Positions 24,878 through 33,899 of a stretch of DNA of 64,000 nucleotides are shown one piece after another. How positions within the stretch are numbered: position 1 is the stretch's first letter; each line of letters starts with the position of its first letter. The position numbers and the translations under genes are program-made. The notes below the pieces were generated by a model. That model saw only the letters and a list, made by a program, of their open reading frames with translations. It was not told the DNA's origin and searched no databases. Source of the stretch: UBA3910 sp002391465 (GTDB taxonomy: Bacteria; Bacillota; Limnochordia; Darwinibacteriales; Darwinibacteriaceae); NCBI GenBank assembly GCA_030054835.1, contig JASGVS010000043.1, positions 147,829 to 211,828 of the forward strand, written 5' to 3'.

Positions 24878-26851
24878 TTACTCTGCTAGTTTCTGAATGC
24901 GCTCTACTAATGCGTCTACCGTGAAGCCAAGGTACTCCACGACCTGTTGGCCCGGTCCGCTTGCACCAAAGCGCTCTAAACTGAACACATCGATTTTACC
25001 TTCCGGATTGATGGCGTACCAACCTGCGCCAACACCTAATTCAACGGCCAGCGTGGGAACATTGGTAGGTACCACTTTATTGCGGTAGCTCTTCTCCTGG
25101 CTCAAGAAGACGCAGCGGTTCGGTATTGATACCACCCGTACACCAAAGCCCGGTTTTTCCGCCTTTTTCGCTGCCTCAATGGCAAAGGCAACTTCACTAC
25201 CTGCGGCAACCACAACAACTCCCAGTTCCTCTTGTTCCTCCCGCACAACATAACCGCCCTTGGTGAAATCCCAGCCTTTCGGCTTATCCAGCATGGGCAA
25301 GGCTTGACGGGTTAAGACGAGAGCGCTTGGACCATCCTTCCGTTTCAATGCCTCGACCCAGGACCAAGCAGTCTCCTCTGCATCTGCCGGACGGAACACG
25401 CTCAAGTTGGGAATGAGACGCAGCGATTCGGTAGTTTCTATCGGCTGATGGGTTGGACCGTCTTCCCCTACGTAGGGGGAGTCATGGGTCAGAATGTAAA
25501 CTACCGGTAGCTTCATAAGCGCAGCTAAACGCATGCTGGGTCGCATGTAGTCGGAAAAGATCAAGAAGGTTGCACCGTAGACCCTAAAGAGGCCGTAGAG
25601 CGCCAAGCCGTTGAGGATGGCTGCCATACCGTGCTCACGCACACCGAAGTTAAAGTTCCGGCCGGCGAAATCACCCTGCGTTACAACTCCTTCCCCATTC
25701 AGCCAGCTGTTATTGGAGGGCGACAGGTCAGCTGAGCCACCCACCAAATTGGGCACCAATTTGGCAATAGCATTTAACACCTGACCGCTGGATGCACGGC
25801 TCGCCATCTTGGCATCGGGGCCGAACATGGTGAGAACTTCGCTCAGATCGGGCAGGATTTGACTTGTTGCCTCATCCCACTCCTTCCGCAGTTGCGGATA
25901 TTCCTTGGACCAAGACTCAAACAGCTTATTCCAATCCGCTTCGTATTGCTCCCCGCGCTGTTTCATCAGTTCGGGTAGGTTCTGCAGATCGGCAGGAACA
26001 TAGAATTTCTCATCGGTAGGAAGTCCCAAAGCCTCTTTAAGTCCAACGATCTCCTCTTCACCTAACGGTGCACCGTGGCTCTCTGCGGTACCTTCCTTGG
26101 TGGGTGCGCCTTTTGCAATACGCGTACGAGCGATGATAATGGTCGGTTGGGTAGTATTCTCCTTGGCTTGCGCCAGTTTTTCCTGAAGATCGGCAATGTT
26201 GTGGCCGTCAGCCTCGAGAACCTGCCAGCCATAAGCAGCGTAGCGGTCTTTTACAGACTCGGTAAAGGACAGGCCGGTTGCCCCTTCAATTGTGATCTCA
26301 TTGGAGTCGTAGATCATGATCAACTTGCCAAGGCCAAGATGCCCTGCTAACGAGGAGGCTTCAGCACTGACGCCTTCCATCAGGTCACCATCGCCGCAGA
26401 GCACATAAGTATAGTGATTGACAATCTCGTAACCTGGTTGGTTGTACCTGGCAGCGGCCATTTTTTCGCCAATGGCCATACCAATAGCGTTGCCAATCCC
26501 CTGGCCAAGCGGCCCGGTGGTGGTCTCTACGCCGTCTGTGTCACCGTATTCGGGGTGGCCAGGTGTGTTGGAACCTAACTGACGGAAATTCTTAAGATCA
26601 TCCATCGTTACCTGGTACCCGGATAGGTGCAGCAGAGAATAAAGAAGCATGGAGCCGTGTCCACCTGAAAGGACAAAGCGGTCCCGATTGGGCCAGTTAG
26701 GATTGGCCGGGTTATGTTTCATAACATCGAAATAAATAACTGAACCCACGTCTGCCAGGCCCAGGGGGGCTCCCGGATGGCCCGACTTCGCCGCTTCCAC
26801 CGCGTCCGCGGACAAACCTCTAATAACGTTCGCTATTTTCTGTAGATCCAT
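24878..26851 (-). CDS. tkt: Transketolase
   Basis: This thiamine-diphosphate enzyme moves two-carbon ketol units between sugar phosphates in the pentose phosphate pathway. It has 657 residues. The start SADAVEAAKSGHPGAPLGLAD carries the N-terminal histidine. The cofactor-binding GDGDLMEG begins near 154, and the pyrimidine part has FNFGVREHGMAAILNGLALYG, then THDSPYVGEDGPTHQPIE. ATG 26851 follows GGGAGGA. The gene sits 16 bases behind pduL, so sugar-phosphate interconversion and acyl-phosphate formation are co-expressed here. Confidence 0.96.
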   Translation of the reverse strand: MDLQKIANVIRGLSADAVEAAKSGHPGAPLGLADVGSVIYFDVMKHNPANPNWPNRDRFVLSGGHGSMLLYSLLHLSGYQVTMDDLKNFRQLGSNTPGHPEYGDTDGVETTTGPLGQGIGNAIGMAIGEKMAAARYNQPGYEIVNHYTYVLCGDGDLMEGVSAEASSLAGHLGLGKLIMIYDSNEITIEGATGLSFTESVKDRYAAYGWQVLEADGHNIADLQEKLAQAKENTTQPTIIIARTRIAKGAPTKEGTAESHGAPLGEEEIVGLKEALGLPTDEKFYVPADLQNLPELMKQRGEQYEADWNKLFESWSKEYPQLRKEWDEATSQILPDLSEVLTMFGPDAKMASRASSGQVLNAIAKLVPNLVGGSADLSPSNNSWLNGEGVVTQGDFAGRNFNFGVREHGMAAILNGLALYGLFRVYGATFLIFSDYMRPSMRLAALMKLPVVYILTHDSPYVGEDGPTHQPIETTESLRLIPNLSVFRPADAEETAWSWVEALKRKDGPSALVLTRQALPMLDKPKGWDFTKGGYVVREEQEELGVVVVAAGSEVAFAIEAAKKAEKPGFGVRVVSIPNRCVFLSQEKSYRNKVVPTNVPTLAVELGVGAGWYAINPEGKIDVFSLERFGASGPGQQVVEYLGFTVDALVERIQKLAE

Positions 26852-26867
26852 TTTCTCCTCCCTCTCC

Positions 26868-27452
26868 TTAACGGAACACCTCAACCAACTCACCGTTGTT
26901 GAGCATTGCCGCGTTTGCCTCATCCGTATCGATGTGCATTTCGAGTACGAAATCCTCGCGCACCCGAATTAGCACATTGTTAAAAACAGTGCCCCGTTCG
27001 CCGCCAACCCGAACAGATACGATATCCTTATCCTGAACTCCAAAACGCTCCGCATCTGCAGGTGACATGTGAATATGGCGCTGGGCAATGATAACTCCCT
27101 TATCAAGCGTCACCTTGCCTTTCGGTCCTATCAGGGTAATGCCCGGGGTGTCAGTCAAAAAACCGGAATCCCGTACCGGCGGTTTGACGCCTAAAGTAAA
27201 GGCATCGGTGCGAGAAACCTCCACTTGGGTTTCCTTTCTGGTTGGGCCCAGAATTCTTACGTTCTGAAGCGACCTTTTGGGCCCTTCAACGGTCAATGTT
27301 TCTTCCGCAGCAAACTGTCCGGTTTGGGACAGATCGTTTCTCACTGTCAGTTCATAACCTTCCCCAAAAAGGGTTTCCAGGTCTTGCTGTGAAAGATGGA
27401 TGTGTCGATTGGAGATGCCTACCGGCACCTGCCCTAAAATCTCTTTTGCCAC
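26868..27452 (-). CDS. pduL: PduL-type phosphate acyltransferase
   Basis: This 194-residue zinc enzyme interconverts acyl-CoA and acyl phosphate. PduL proteins replace Pta in propanediol compartments and, without compartment signals, serve as acetyl-phosphate-forming enzymes. It has the paired motifs GISNRHIHLS near the N-terminus and IAQRHIHMSPADAE near 125, which hold the metal-binding histidines, and the DLSQTGQFAAEETLTV segment. It lacks a microcompartment-targeting peptide at the start. GTG 27452 is placed eight bases after AAGGAG; an in-frame GTG three codons earlier lies too close to the site. It forms an operon with tkt. Confidence 0.92.
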   Translation of the reverse strand: MAKEILGQVPVGISNRHIHLSQQDLETLFGEGYELTVRNDLSQTGQFAAEETLTVEGPKRSLQNVRILGPTRKETQVEVSRTDAFTLGVKPPVRDSGFLTDTPGITLIGPKGKVTLDKGVIIAQRHIHMSPADAERFGVQDKDIVSVRVGGERGTVFNNVLIRVREDFVLEMHIDTDEANAAMLNNGELVEVFR

Positions 27453-27527
27453 ATATTCCACTCCTTTATGAAAATCATTACAAAGTAAGTATTTAGACAG
27501 GTCAATGTGAATTCCTGCCCAAAATGG

Positions 27528-27556
27528 TTGACCCTAACCTCTTCCTATGCTATCAT
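27528..27556 (+). promoter_or_regulatory. Promoter of tRNA-Trp
   Basis: TTGACC (27528-27533) and TATCAT (27551-27556) are 17 bases apart, ending 11 bases before the mature 5' end of the tRNA. Confidence 0.7.
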
Positions 27557-27567
27557 AAATATGTCGC

Positions 27568-27643
27568 AGGGGAGTAGCTCAATTGGTAGAGCATCGGTCT
27601 CCAAAACCGAGGGCTGCGGGTTCGAGTCCTGTCTCCCCTGCCA
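27568..27643 (+). tRNA. tRNA-Trp (CCA)
   Basis: This 76-base cloverleaf has acceptor AGGGGAG pairing CTCCCCT, discriminator G and an encoded CCA. The anticodon loop CTCCAAA contains CCA at 27601-27603, flanked by TCGGT/ACCGA. The T loop is TTCGAGT. It is the uncharged ligand expected by the trpS T-box: its GCCA end pairs with the TGGC of the leader. Confidence 0.96.
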
Positions 27644-27648
27644 TTTTT

Positions 27649-27680
27649 ATCTCCAGGTCAGAGACCTGGAGATTTTTCTT
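27649..27680 (+). terminator. Terminator of tRNA-Trp
   Basis: An 11-bp perfect stem (ATCTCCAGGTC / GACCTGGAGAT) with a 3-base loop is followed by TTTTTCTTTTT, five bases after the CCA. Confidence 0.92.
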
Positions 27681-27754
27681 TTTCCCCGCACTTGCTCCAC
27701 GCCTTGCCATACTTGCTCCTCCTAGTGTTCCCCGTCATGCAGGCCATACTCTAC

Positions 27755-30016
27755 CTATTCAGCGCCTTCCTCCCAGGTAAACAAACTTTCAGGTACCTCC
27801 GCTAAGAGCGGAGAGACATTCCCTGTATAAAGCAATCTAAGTGCATGCAGGGCCCTGCTGCAGGCCACATAGAGTAGACGGCGTTGAAACTCCTCAGCAT
27901 ACACCACATCGTTTACTTCAGGCAGGACTACTGCATCAAACTCAAGTCCCTTGGCCAGATAAACTGGGAGGACTAGGATTCCTGCCGGGTATTCGACCCG
28001 GTTTTCATCCACAAGGGTGATTTTTTCATCGTCCATTACACCGCTGAGTTCAGAATACAGCTCCTCACACTCTGCCAACGTAGGACAGATAACCGCCACA
28101 GTAGGGTAGCGCACCCGCAGAGAGAGAATGTGTTTCTTAATATTCTCCAGTACATCTTCCTCAGGCAGCCTAGCTATGATGGGCTTCTCGCCCTCCCGCA
28201 GTACACTCTCGGCCTGAGGTTCGCTGGCCAAGACCGCGTTGCAGAATTGGAAGATTTCCAGCGTAGAACGGTAGCTCTTGGTCAGACTGATCACAGTGGG
28301 CTCTATCTCACCGAAAGCATCCTCTAACCTGCTGACAGCGTTTTCCCAGAAAAACGGACTTAAAGATTGGTATGCGTCACCGACAAAGGTAAACCGTGCA
28401 TTGGGAAACGCTTTGGTGAGGAAGGCCAACTGCAGAGGCCCGTAATCCTGGACTTCGTCCACGATCACATGGAGATACTTATCACCCCGGGGGTATCCTT
28501 CCAACTCCCCTTTTAGATACAACAGCCCGGGCACGTCGGAGAAGGCTATCATACCCTGCTCCCACACACCTAAACTCTCCCTTCCCCGATCTGGGAAAGG
28601 AAGATCCCCGGCTGCCTGCTGCCAAAGCTCATGATCAGTCCAAAGGCGCTGGTACCAAGTGTACGGATCAACCTGAAGCTTAGAACGAACCTGAGTTACG
28701 ACCGGGTCCAGTTCACGGCGGACTCGTCCAATCGCTTCTCTGGCAATGGTCCACCAGGACTCGTCCTCGAAGGCCGGTGAAGTGCGGACTTCCTCCAATA
28801 TCTCTTTAATCAGTTCCTTTTTGATCGGCCGGAGCAGATAGAGGAAACGCCTGAAAATCTGGGCCAGACGCCTACGGACGGGCAGAAAACGATAGCTGTC
28901 GTTGAACAGCCGTTCCTGCTGCCGTTTGGTCATCACCCTACGCCCCATCACACGGATATCAGAGAATTTAGCCGCTTCTTCCTCAATCAGCTTAACCAGA
29001 CGATCGAGAGCGTGGAGAAACTCATTGGACGACTTAAAGGCGATTATCTCAAGTTCCTTCTGCCGCTTTGGACCGCTCATCCTAGCTAGCCGTTCCAGGC
29101 TGGCGAACTGCGACTCCACTTCAAATTCCCAGTTCAAAAACCTCTCTGCGAAATCCTTAAAGGTAAGAGTAGGAACGTTTTCCTCGCCTAATTCGGGCAG
29201 AACGTTGGAAATGTAATCACTGAAGATTTTGCTGGGGGAGAAGACAAGCACGTTCTCAGCGCTTAAAGACGAACGTTGTCGATAAAGAAGATAGGCTATG
29301 CGGTGCATTGCCACCGACGTCTTACCGCTACCCGCCGGACCTTCCACAAGCAGCAGGGCATCCCGATCGTTTCGGATTGCCCTGTTTTGCTCTCGTTGAA
29401 TGGTGTTCACAAGATTGCGCATCTTCTGGGAAGTTTGTTTGGCCAACACTTCCTGGAGAATCTGATCGTCAATCTTCAGATCATTATCAAACATGTAGAC
29501 CAGTTTACGCTCCTCGATTTTGTATTGGCGCTTCAGATAGATAGTACCCCGGTAGACTCCACCGGGTCCCTCGTACTCCGCCTCCCCCAGCCCGTAATCA
29601 TAAAACATACTGGAAACGGGCGCACGCCAATCGTAGACTATGGGCCAACCGGTAGCTTGATCGAAAATAGAACGAATCCCGATATACATTGCTTCGCGCT
29701 CAGACAGACCCTCTTCATGAAAGTCGATCCGTCCGAAGTACGGAGCCTTTTCCGACGCCTTCAGCTGCTCCCAAAGCTTTCTTTGCAACCCAAAATAGCC
29801 GCCGCTGTGTTCCAACTGGGCAATGTGTTGGGCCGCGTCGGACATCCTACCCGGACTGGGCGACTGGAGATCCAGGTCATGCAGGGATGTGCGAATATTG
29901 CGCATTTCGGTCCTATATTTGTCCAGATTCTGCTGCACCTGAGCCAGTTGGCTGTCCAGCTCATGGTATACTTCTGCTAACCACTTTGCTTCTTCTGTAT
30001 ATGTCTCTCTCTTCAA
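27755..30016 (-). CDS. helD: HelD-like RNA polymerase recycling ATPase (UvrD/Rep superfamily)
   Basis: This 753-residue SF1 ATPase has the architecture of Bacillus HelD. A long N-terminal coiled coil (EEAKWLAEVYHELDSQLAQV ...) reaches about residue 70. Walker A EGPAGSGKTSVAMHR is near 230, followed by an inserted helical arm rich in arginine. Walker B VIVDEVQDYGPLQLAFL is near 515, then FVGDAYQSL and the late VYLAKGLEFDAVVLP and LYVACSRALH. HelD removes stalled RNA polymerase from DNA; some relatives also protect it from rifamycins. I prefer TTG 30016, six bases after GGGGAGG, to GTG 30022 which touches the box. Confidence 0.9.
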   Translation of the reverse strand: MKRETYTEEAKWLAEVYHELDSQLAQVQQNLDKYRTEMRNIRTSLHDLDLQSPSPGRMSDAAQHIAQLEHSGGYFGLQRKLWEQLKASEKAPYFGRIDFHEEGLSEREAMYIGIRSIFDQATGWPIVYDWRAPVSSMFYDYGLGEAEYEGPGGVYRGTIYLKRQYKIEERKLVYMFDNDLKIDDQILQEVLAKQTSQKMRNLVNTIQREQNRAIRNDRDALLLVEGPAGSGKTSVAMHRIAYLLYRQRSSLSAENVLVFSPSKIFSDYISNVLPELGEENVPTLTFKDFAERFLNWEFEVESQFASLERLARMSGPKRQKELEIIAFKSSNEFLHALDRLVKLIEEEAAKFSDIRVMGRRVMTKRQQERLFNDSYRFLPVRRRLAQIFRRFLYLLRPIKKELIKEILEEVRTSPAFEDESWWTIAREAIGRVRRELDPVVTQVRSKLQVDPYTWYQRLWTDHELWQQAAGDLPFPDRGRESLGVWEQGMIAFSDVPGLLYLKGELEGYPRGDKYLHVIVDEVQDYGPLQLAFLTKAFPNARFTFVGDAYQSLSPFFWENAVSRLEDAFGEIEPTVISLTKSYRSTLEIFQFCNAVLASEPQAESVLREGEKPIIARLPEEDVLENIKKHILSLRVRYPTVAVICPTLAECEELYSELSGVMDDEKITLVDENRVEYPAGILVLPVYLAKGLEFDAVVLPEVNDVVYAEEFQRRLLYVACSRALHALRLLYTGNVSPLLAEVPESLFTWEEGAE

Positions 30017-30032
30017 ACGCACACCTCCCCTA

Positions 30033-30773
30033 CTACTTCTTCGTTTTCCCGACCGCAGCCAGGTAAACTACGAACTGCTCTACACCATCCAAGGTCAATA
30101 GCGCATTTAACGCATCATCGTCAAAAAATCCAATTGCGCAGGCACCGCATCCCACGGCCTGTACAGCTAAATAGAGATTCTGGCAGACATGACCTGCATC
30201 AAGAAATAGGTAGCGGTATCCCCGCTCCCCATACCTCCATGTCATACGATAAGCCACGGCGCTCCAAATAAAGGTAACCGCACTGTCCGCCACAATGTCC
30301 TGGCCCCCTGCTGCTGCAGCGATCTGCTCGCTCACGCCGGAAACCAGGTTGACGGGCAGAAGTTTATGTTCTAGGGCCAGGTAGCGGTAAAGACCAGGCT
30401 CTAGGCCCAAAACGTTGTTCACCAAAAGGTAGGTTTCAAATGCGTGGCGGGCCCCGGCTGAGGGGACAGTCCTAATTGTTACCGGGCGCTGAGTAACTTC
30501 TTTTACACCCTGGGTACACCACAGCAGGAAAGATAACTCCCCAAGGGTGAGACTTTCCCCTGTATAGTCCCGCACACTCTTCCTGTTATCAATAGCTTCC
30601 CTTAACGGCAGCTCCTTAACCTCAACCTGCTTCGGCGCAGGCAGTTCCACCGGGTCGGAATCCTCCGGATGAGTCAGTTGGAGGGGTGGCTGAGGCAGGC
30701 CAAGCTCCTGATCGGAAACTGCAGCGTACTTGTATTTTGTCTTCTCTAAAAACTCCCGTCCTATCGCTGTCAT
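30033..30773 (-). CDS. SagB/ThcOx-type nitroreductase-fold dehydrogenase
   Basis: This is a 246-residue flavoenzyme of the SagB family. After a 50-residue lead come REAIDNRKSVRDYTGESLTLGEL (FMN phosphate contacts) and TVPSAGARHAFETYLLVNNV. Later segments are LFLDAGHVCQNLYLAVQAVGCGACAIGFFDD. Members oxidise azolines in peptide natural products, but many stand-alone copies, like this one, have no precursor peptide or cyclodehydratase near them and their substrate is unknown. GAGGAGG precedes the ATG. It is in line with helD and an exporter but with 60-base gaps. Confidence 0.87.
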   Translation of the reverse strand: MTAIGREFLEKTKYKYAAVSDQELGLPQPPLQLTHPEDSDPVELPAPKQVEVKELPLREAIDNRKSVRDYTGESLTLGELSFLLWCTQGVKEVTQRPVTIRTVPSAGARHAFETYLLVNNVLGLEPGLYRYLALEHKLLPVNLVSGVSEQIAAAAGGQDIVADSAVTFIWSAVAYRMTWRYGERGYRYLFLDAGHVCQNLYLAVQAVGCGACAIGFFDDDALNALLTLDGVEQFVVYLAAVGKTKK

Positions 30774-30832
30774 GGTAAAACCTCCTCAGAGTCTCCATAT
30801 TTCAGGCCTAGACAGGTCCATTCCTGCAATTG

Positions 30833-31759
30833 TTAATGGCCCACTGTTACTTCAGTCTGCTTCTGGGCGAAATAGTTCGTACCTATTACACCGAGAACAA
30901 TCAAGGCAGTCCCCAATAGATGATAGTAGTGCAGCGTTTCATTGAGAAAAAGCACTCCGGCAACCAGGGAGATGATAGTACCCAGATTGCCAAAAACACT
31001 CACCCGGGAAGCCTCCAGAATTGAGAGGGCGTAGTTGTTGAGCACTGCCGAACCCATAGTCGAAAGAACCCCCAAGTACAAAATCGCTGCAATGAAATTT
31101 CCACTCCGCACCGGTAAGAGCAAATCGGCTAAGGAGCCCAGGATTAGGTGGCTGCCCACAGACACAATAAGGAAGACGAAGGCTCCCAATGCCATCATTA
31201 CATAACTCAGTTCCCAGGTAGTAAAACCCTTGCCCAGCTTTCTGGCCAAGACGTTGTAGCCCGCAAAGAAAAGAACGGACAGAACGAGCAGAGTAAGTCC
31301 TTTGAAATTAGCAAGGTCTATCGAGGCTCCTTTCATAAGCAGGATGAAGATTACCCCACTTACAGACACAAGTACGGAGATCTTCTGGGCACGGCTCAGA
31401 CGTTCTTGGAGAAAACACCGGGCGAAAATCATGACAAATACAGGAGCTGAGGCATGAATAATGCCCCCTTCTGCTGAAGACGCATTCATCAGCCCAAAAG
31501 CTTGAAGACTGAAAAAGAATACGGGATAGCATATGGCTGCTGGCAACATTGTAACCAAGCGCTTAAGTGACATCTGTATCTCAATTCCGCTGATACGCTT
31601 CAACACAAGAAAAGCAAGAAAAGAGACTGAAAAGCGAAAAGCTAACACATCCATTGGCGAGGCGTACTGGAGGGCAACTTTCGAACACAAAAAAGAAAGG
31701 CCGATAATTACAGCGTAAGAAGTCGCGGCCAGATACGCCTTATTAGTCTGGTTTTCCAT
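30833..31759 (-). CDS. EamA/DMT superfamily transporter
   Basis: This 308-residue protein has ten hydrophobic segments in two repeats of five, as in drug/metabolite transporters. The first repeat begins SYAVIIGLSFLCSKVALQYASP; the second begins GLTLLVLSVLFFAGYNVLARKLGKG and ends with the SVFGNLGTIISLVAGVLFLNETL signature. Export of amino acids, purines or drugs is known in the family; the substrate here is open. I use ATG 31759 behind AAGGA; a longer frame starting at 31822 has no site. Confidence 0.88.
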   Translation of the reverse strand: MENQTNKAYLAATSYAVIIGLSFLCSKVALQYASPMDVLAFRFSVSFLAFLVLKRISGIEIQMSLKRLVTMLPAAICYPVFFFSLQAFGLMNASSAEGGIIHASAPVFVMIFARCFLQERLSRAQKISVLVSVSGVIFILLMKGASIDLANFKGLTLLVLSVLFFAGYNVLARKLGKGFTTWELSYVMMALGAFVFLIVSVGSHLILGSLADLLLPVRSGNFIAAILYLGVLSTMGSAVLNNYALSILEASRVSVFGNLGTIISLVAGVLFLNETLHYYHLLGTALIVLGVIGTNYFAQKQTEVTVGH

Positions 31760-31991
31760 ATTCCTTACCCCGCAGTCTAGTTCTTCGTCTCCGACAAAAC
31801 GATGATTTCGGTAGATAGCCAAATACCCACTTACAATTCGCCATGGGACCGCACAATGCCTTCAATGCGCCGAAAAATATGACCCTGCGTGCAGGCAGCT
31901 TCTTGACAGTCGTGGTAAGGAAGACTAAGATTAGAACATATACGGAGAGAGCCACACTGGCTTTCTTTTTTTGGACATGAGGAGGTTGTCT

Positions 31992-33407
31992 ATGGCTAAA
32001 GGCAAAGGGCTGTTCGCAGCTAAAGATCTAACCCAGGGAACACCCTGGAAACGAATTCTTGGATTTTCCGTTCCACTTCTGCTAGGCAACATTGCCCAAC
32101 AGTTTTATAATACAGCGGACTCCATTATCGTAGGCCGCTATATCGGCGATAACGCCCTGGCTGCTGTAGGCAGCGCCGGACCCATCCTTAACCTTCTGTT
32201 GGTCCTTTTTGTGGGCATTGCAGTTGGTGCCGGCATTATGGTCTCCCAGTTTTTCGGGGCCAAAGATAGAGAGAATCTTTCGCTAGTTATTGGGAACTGC
32301 ATCACCCTAACGGCAGTAACTTCCCTAATCATTATGGTCATTGGGCCGTTAACCGCCCGACCTCTGTTGGAACTGCTGAATACGCCTCCATCCATTATCG
32401 ATTGGTGCACTGATTATTTGAAGATCTTTTTCCTCGGTGCTGCCGGGTTTTCTTATTACAATATCTTGGCAGGGGTACTGCGTGGTCTAGGTGACTCCTT
32501 CTCCGCCCTCATCTTCCTGCTCGTCTCAACCGTGTTAAACATTGCATTGGACATTCTTTTTGTTGTCCGTTTCAATATGGGTGTTCCCGGGGTGGCACTA
32601 GCGACTATAATCGCACAAGGCATTTCCGCCGTACTCTGCCTGTTCAAGCTGCTCAGCATGAAAGAGCACTTTGAGCTGAACTGGTCAATGCTCCGCGTGG
32701 ACAAAAGGCTAGCCATGCAAGTTGTAAAGCTGGGACTGCCCTCCGGTGTTACCCAGGCCATCTTCTCCCTGGCTATCATCCTTGTCCAACGCCTAACCAA
32801 CACTTTTGGTGAGATAGTCATTGCGGCAAACGTGATAGTTATGCGCGTGGACGGTTTTGCCATGATGCCCAACTTCTCCTTTGGCAGTGCCATGACCACC
32901 TTTGCTGGTCAGAACATTGGTGCCAAGAGAATGGATCGGGTTGACCAGGGTACAAAGCACGGTACATTAATGGCGGTAATGGTCTCCGTTTTCCTAACGC
33001 TGACTGTCGTGGTCTTTGGCCGCTATCTGATGAACGCATTCACCCAGACGGAGGAATTGGTCACTCTAAGTATGCGGTTGCTTCGGATCTTGGCAGTTGG
33101 TTACATTGCGGTGGCTGTAACCCAAAGCCTCTCAGGAACGATGCGGGGTGCCGGCGATACCATGACACCCATGTGGATTTCCTTGATCACAACTGTGATC
33201 ATCCGGGTCCCCTTGGCTTACGGCATTGCCTATCTAACGCGCAGTCCCCAATTCCCTACGGGTCGGCCTGAATCCACCTATATTTCCCTGGTCATCTCCT
33301 GGACAATGGGTGCCCTGATCACCTATGCCCTTTACAGAAAAGGAGCCTGGCGCGAAAAGGACGTCACCAGGACTCAAAAGAACAAGTTAGAAACGGAAAC
33401 CGCTTAA
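31992..33407 (+). CDS. MATE family efflux transporter
   Basis: This 471-residue transporter has twelve membrane helices. The first repeat reads PLLLGNIAQQFYNTADSIIVGRYIG and the second, after residue 240, VKLGLPSGVTQAIFSLAIILVQRLTN. These mark the NorM/DinF-type MATE proteins that expel cationic drugs in exchange for sodium ions or protons. ATG 31992 follows GAGGAGG. It diverges from the DMT exporter, with which it shares a 230-base intergenic space. Confidence 0.93.
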   Translation: MAKGKGLFAAKDLTQGTPWKRILGFSVPLLLGNIAQQFYNTADSIIVGRYIGDNALAAVGSAGPILNLLLVLFVGIAVGAGIMVSQFFGAKDRENLSLVIGNCITLTAVTSLIIMVIGPLTARPLLELLNTPPSIIDWCTDYLKIFFLGAAGFSYYNILAGVLRGLGDSFSALIFLLVSTVLNIALDILFVVRFNMGVPGVALATIIAQGISAVLCLFKLLSMKEHFELNWSMLRVDKRLAMQVVKLGLPSGVTQAIFSLAIILVQRLTNTFGEIVIAANVIVMRVDGFAMMPNFSFGSAMTTFAGQNIGAKRMDRVDQGTKHGTLMAVMVSVFLTLTVVVFGRYLMNAFTQTEELVTLSMRLLRILAVGYIAVAVTQSLSGTMRGAGDTMTPMWISLITTVIIRVPLAYGIAYLTRSPQFPTGRPESTYISLVISWTMGALITYALYRKGAWREKDVTRTQKNKLETETA

Positions 33408-33442
33408 TCTGCAACAAGCTTCAACCAAGATTGTCGATTCAC

Positions 33443-33478
33443 ACTCCCCCGCTCACTGCGAGTTGGGGGAGTTTGCTT
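33443..33478 (+). terminator. Terminator between the MATE gene and sufU
   Basis: ACTCCCCC (33443-33450) pairs with GGGGGAGT (33465-33472), followed by TTGCTTCTT. It lies in the convergent gap and overlaps the last codons of sufU; T run moderate. Confidence 0.6.
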
Positions 33479-33899
33479 CTTGTACGGCCTTTTGGAGTGT
33501 GTGCCAGGCGAGCACCACACATTTTACCCTCGCTGGCATGTTTGCGATGTTGCGGAAAGCGATAGCTTCGTCCAGAAGCGCAAGCTCCTCCTCTGCCTTT
33601 ATCTCCCGTCTGATCATCCTGAGGAAAATGTCTGCCAAGTGCTGTGCTTCTTCCGCTGAGCGACCTCTGATTAGATCAATCATGATGGATGTGGATGCCT
33701 GGGAGATGGCACACCCATCACCGGTGAAAGCAGCATCAACTATTCTGTCCCCATCCAGCTGCAGTTCAAGTGTAATGTCATCACCACAGCTGGGATTGTA
33801 GCCCCTTTTGCTGCAGGTGGCGCATTCTAAATGGCGTTTATTGGAACAATTCCTGCTGTGTTCCAGAATTAATTGGGTGTAGAGCGAATCAAGATTCAT
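33453..33899 (-). CDS. sufU: SufU iron-sulfur / sulfur-transfer protein
   Basis: This 148-residue zinc-binding SufU accepts persulfide sulfur from SufS and hands it to SufBCD. The three conserved cysteines are in GYNPSCGDDITLEL, GDGCAISQAS and RVKCVVLAW, and the Asp of GDD completes the metal site. The first residues (DSLYTQLILEHSRNCSNKRHLE) contain additional cysteines that are not usual. It starts behind AAGGAGG and overlaps the end of sufS by 11 bases. It is the last gene of the suf operon. Confidence 0.95.
   Translation of the reverse strand: MNLDSLYTQLILEHSRNCSNKRHLECATCSKRGYNPSCGDDITLELQLDGDRIVDAAFTGDGCAISQASTSIMIDLIRGRSAEEAQHLADIFLRMIRREIKAEEELALLDEAIAFRNIANMPARVKCVVLAWHTLQKAVQEANSPNSQ

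Noticed and set aside
29276..29980. Long plus-strand frame of 234 codons
   Set aside because: It lies fully antisense to helD, has low-complexity shadow composition and no ribosome site; the HelD motifs on the other strand are unambiguous.
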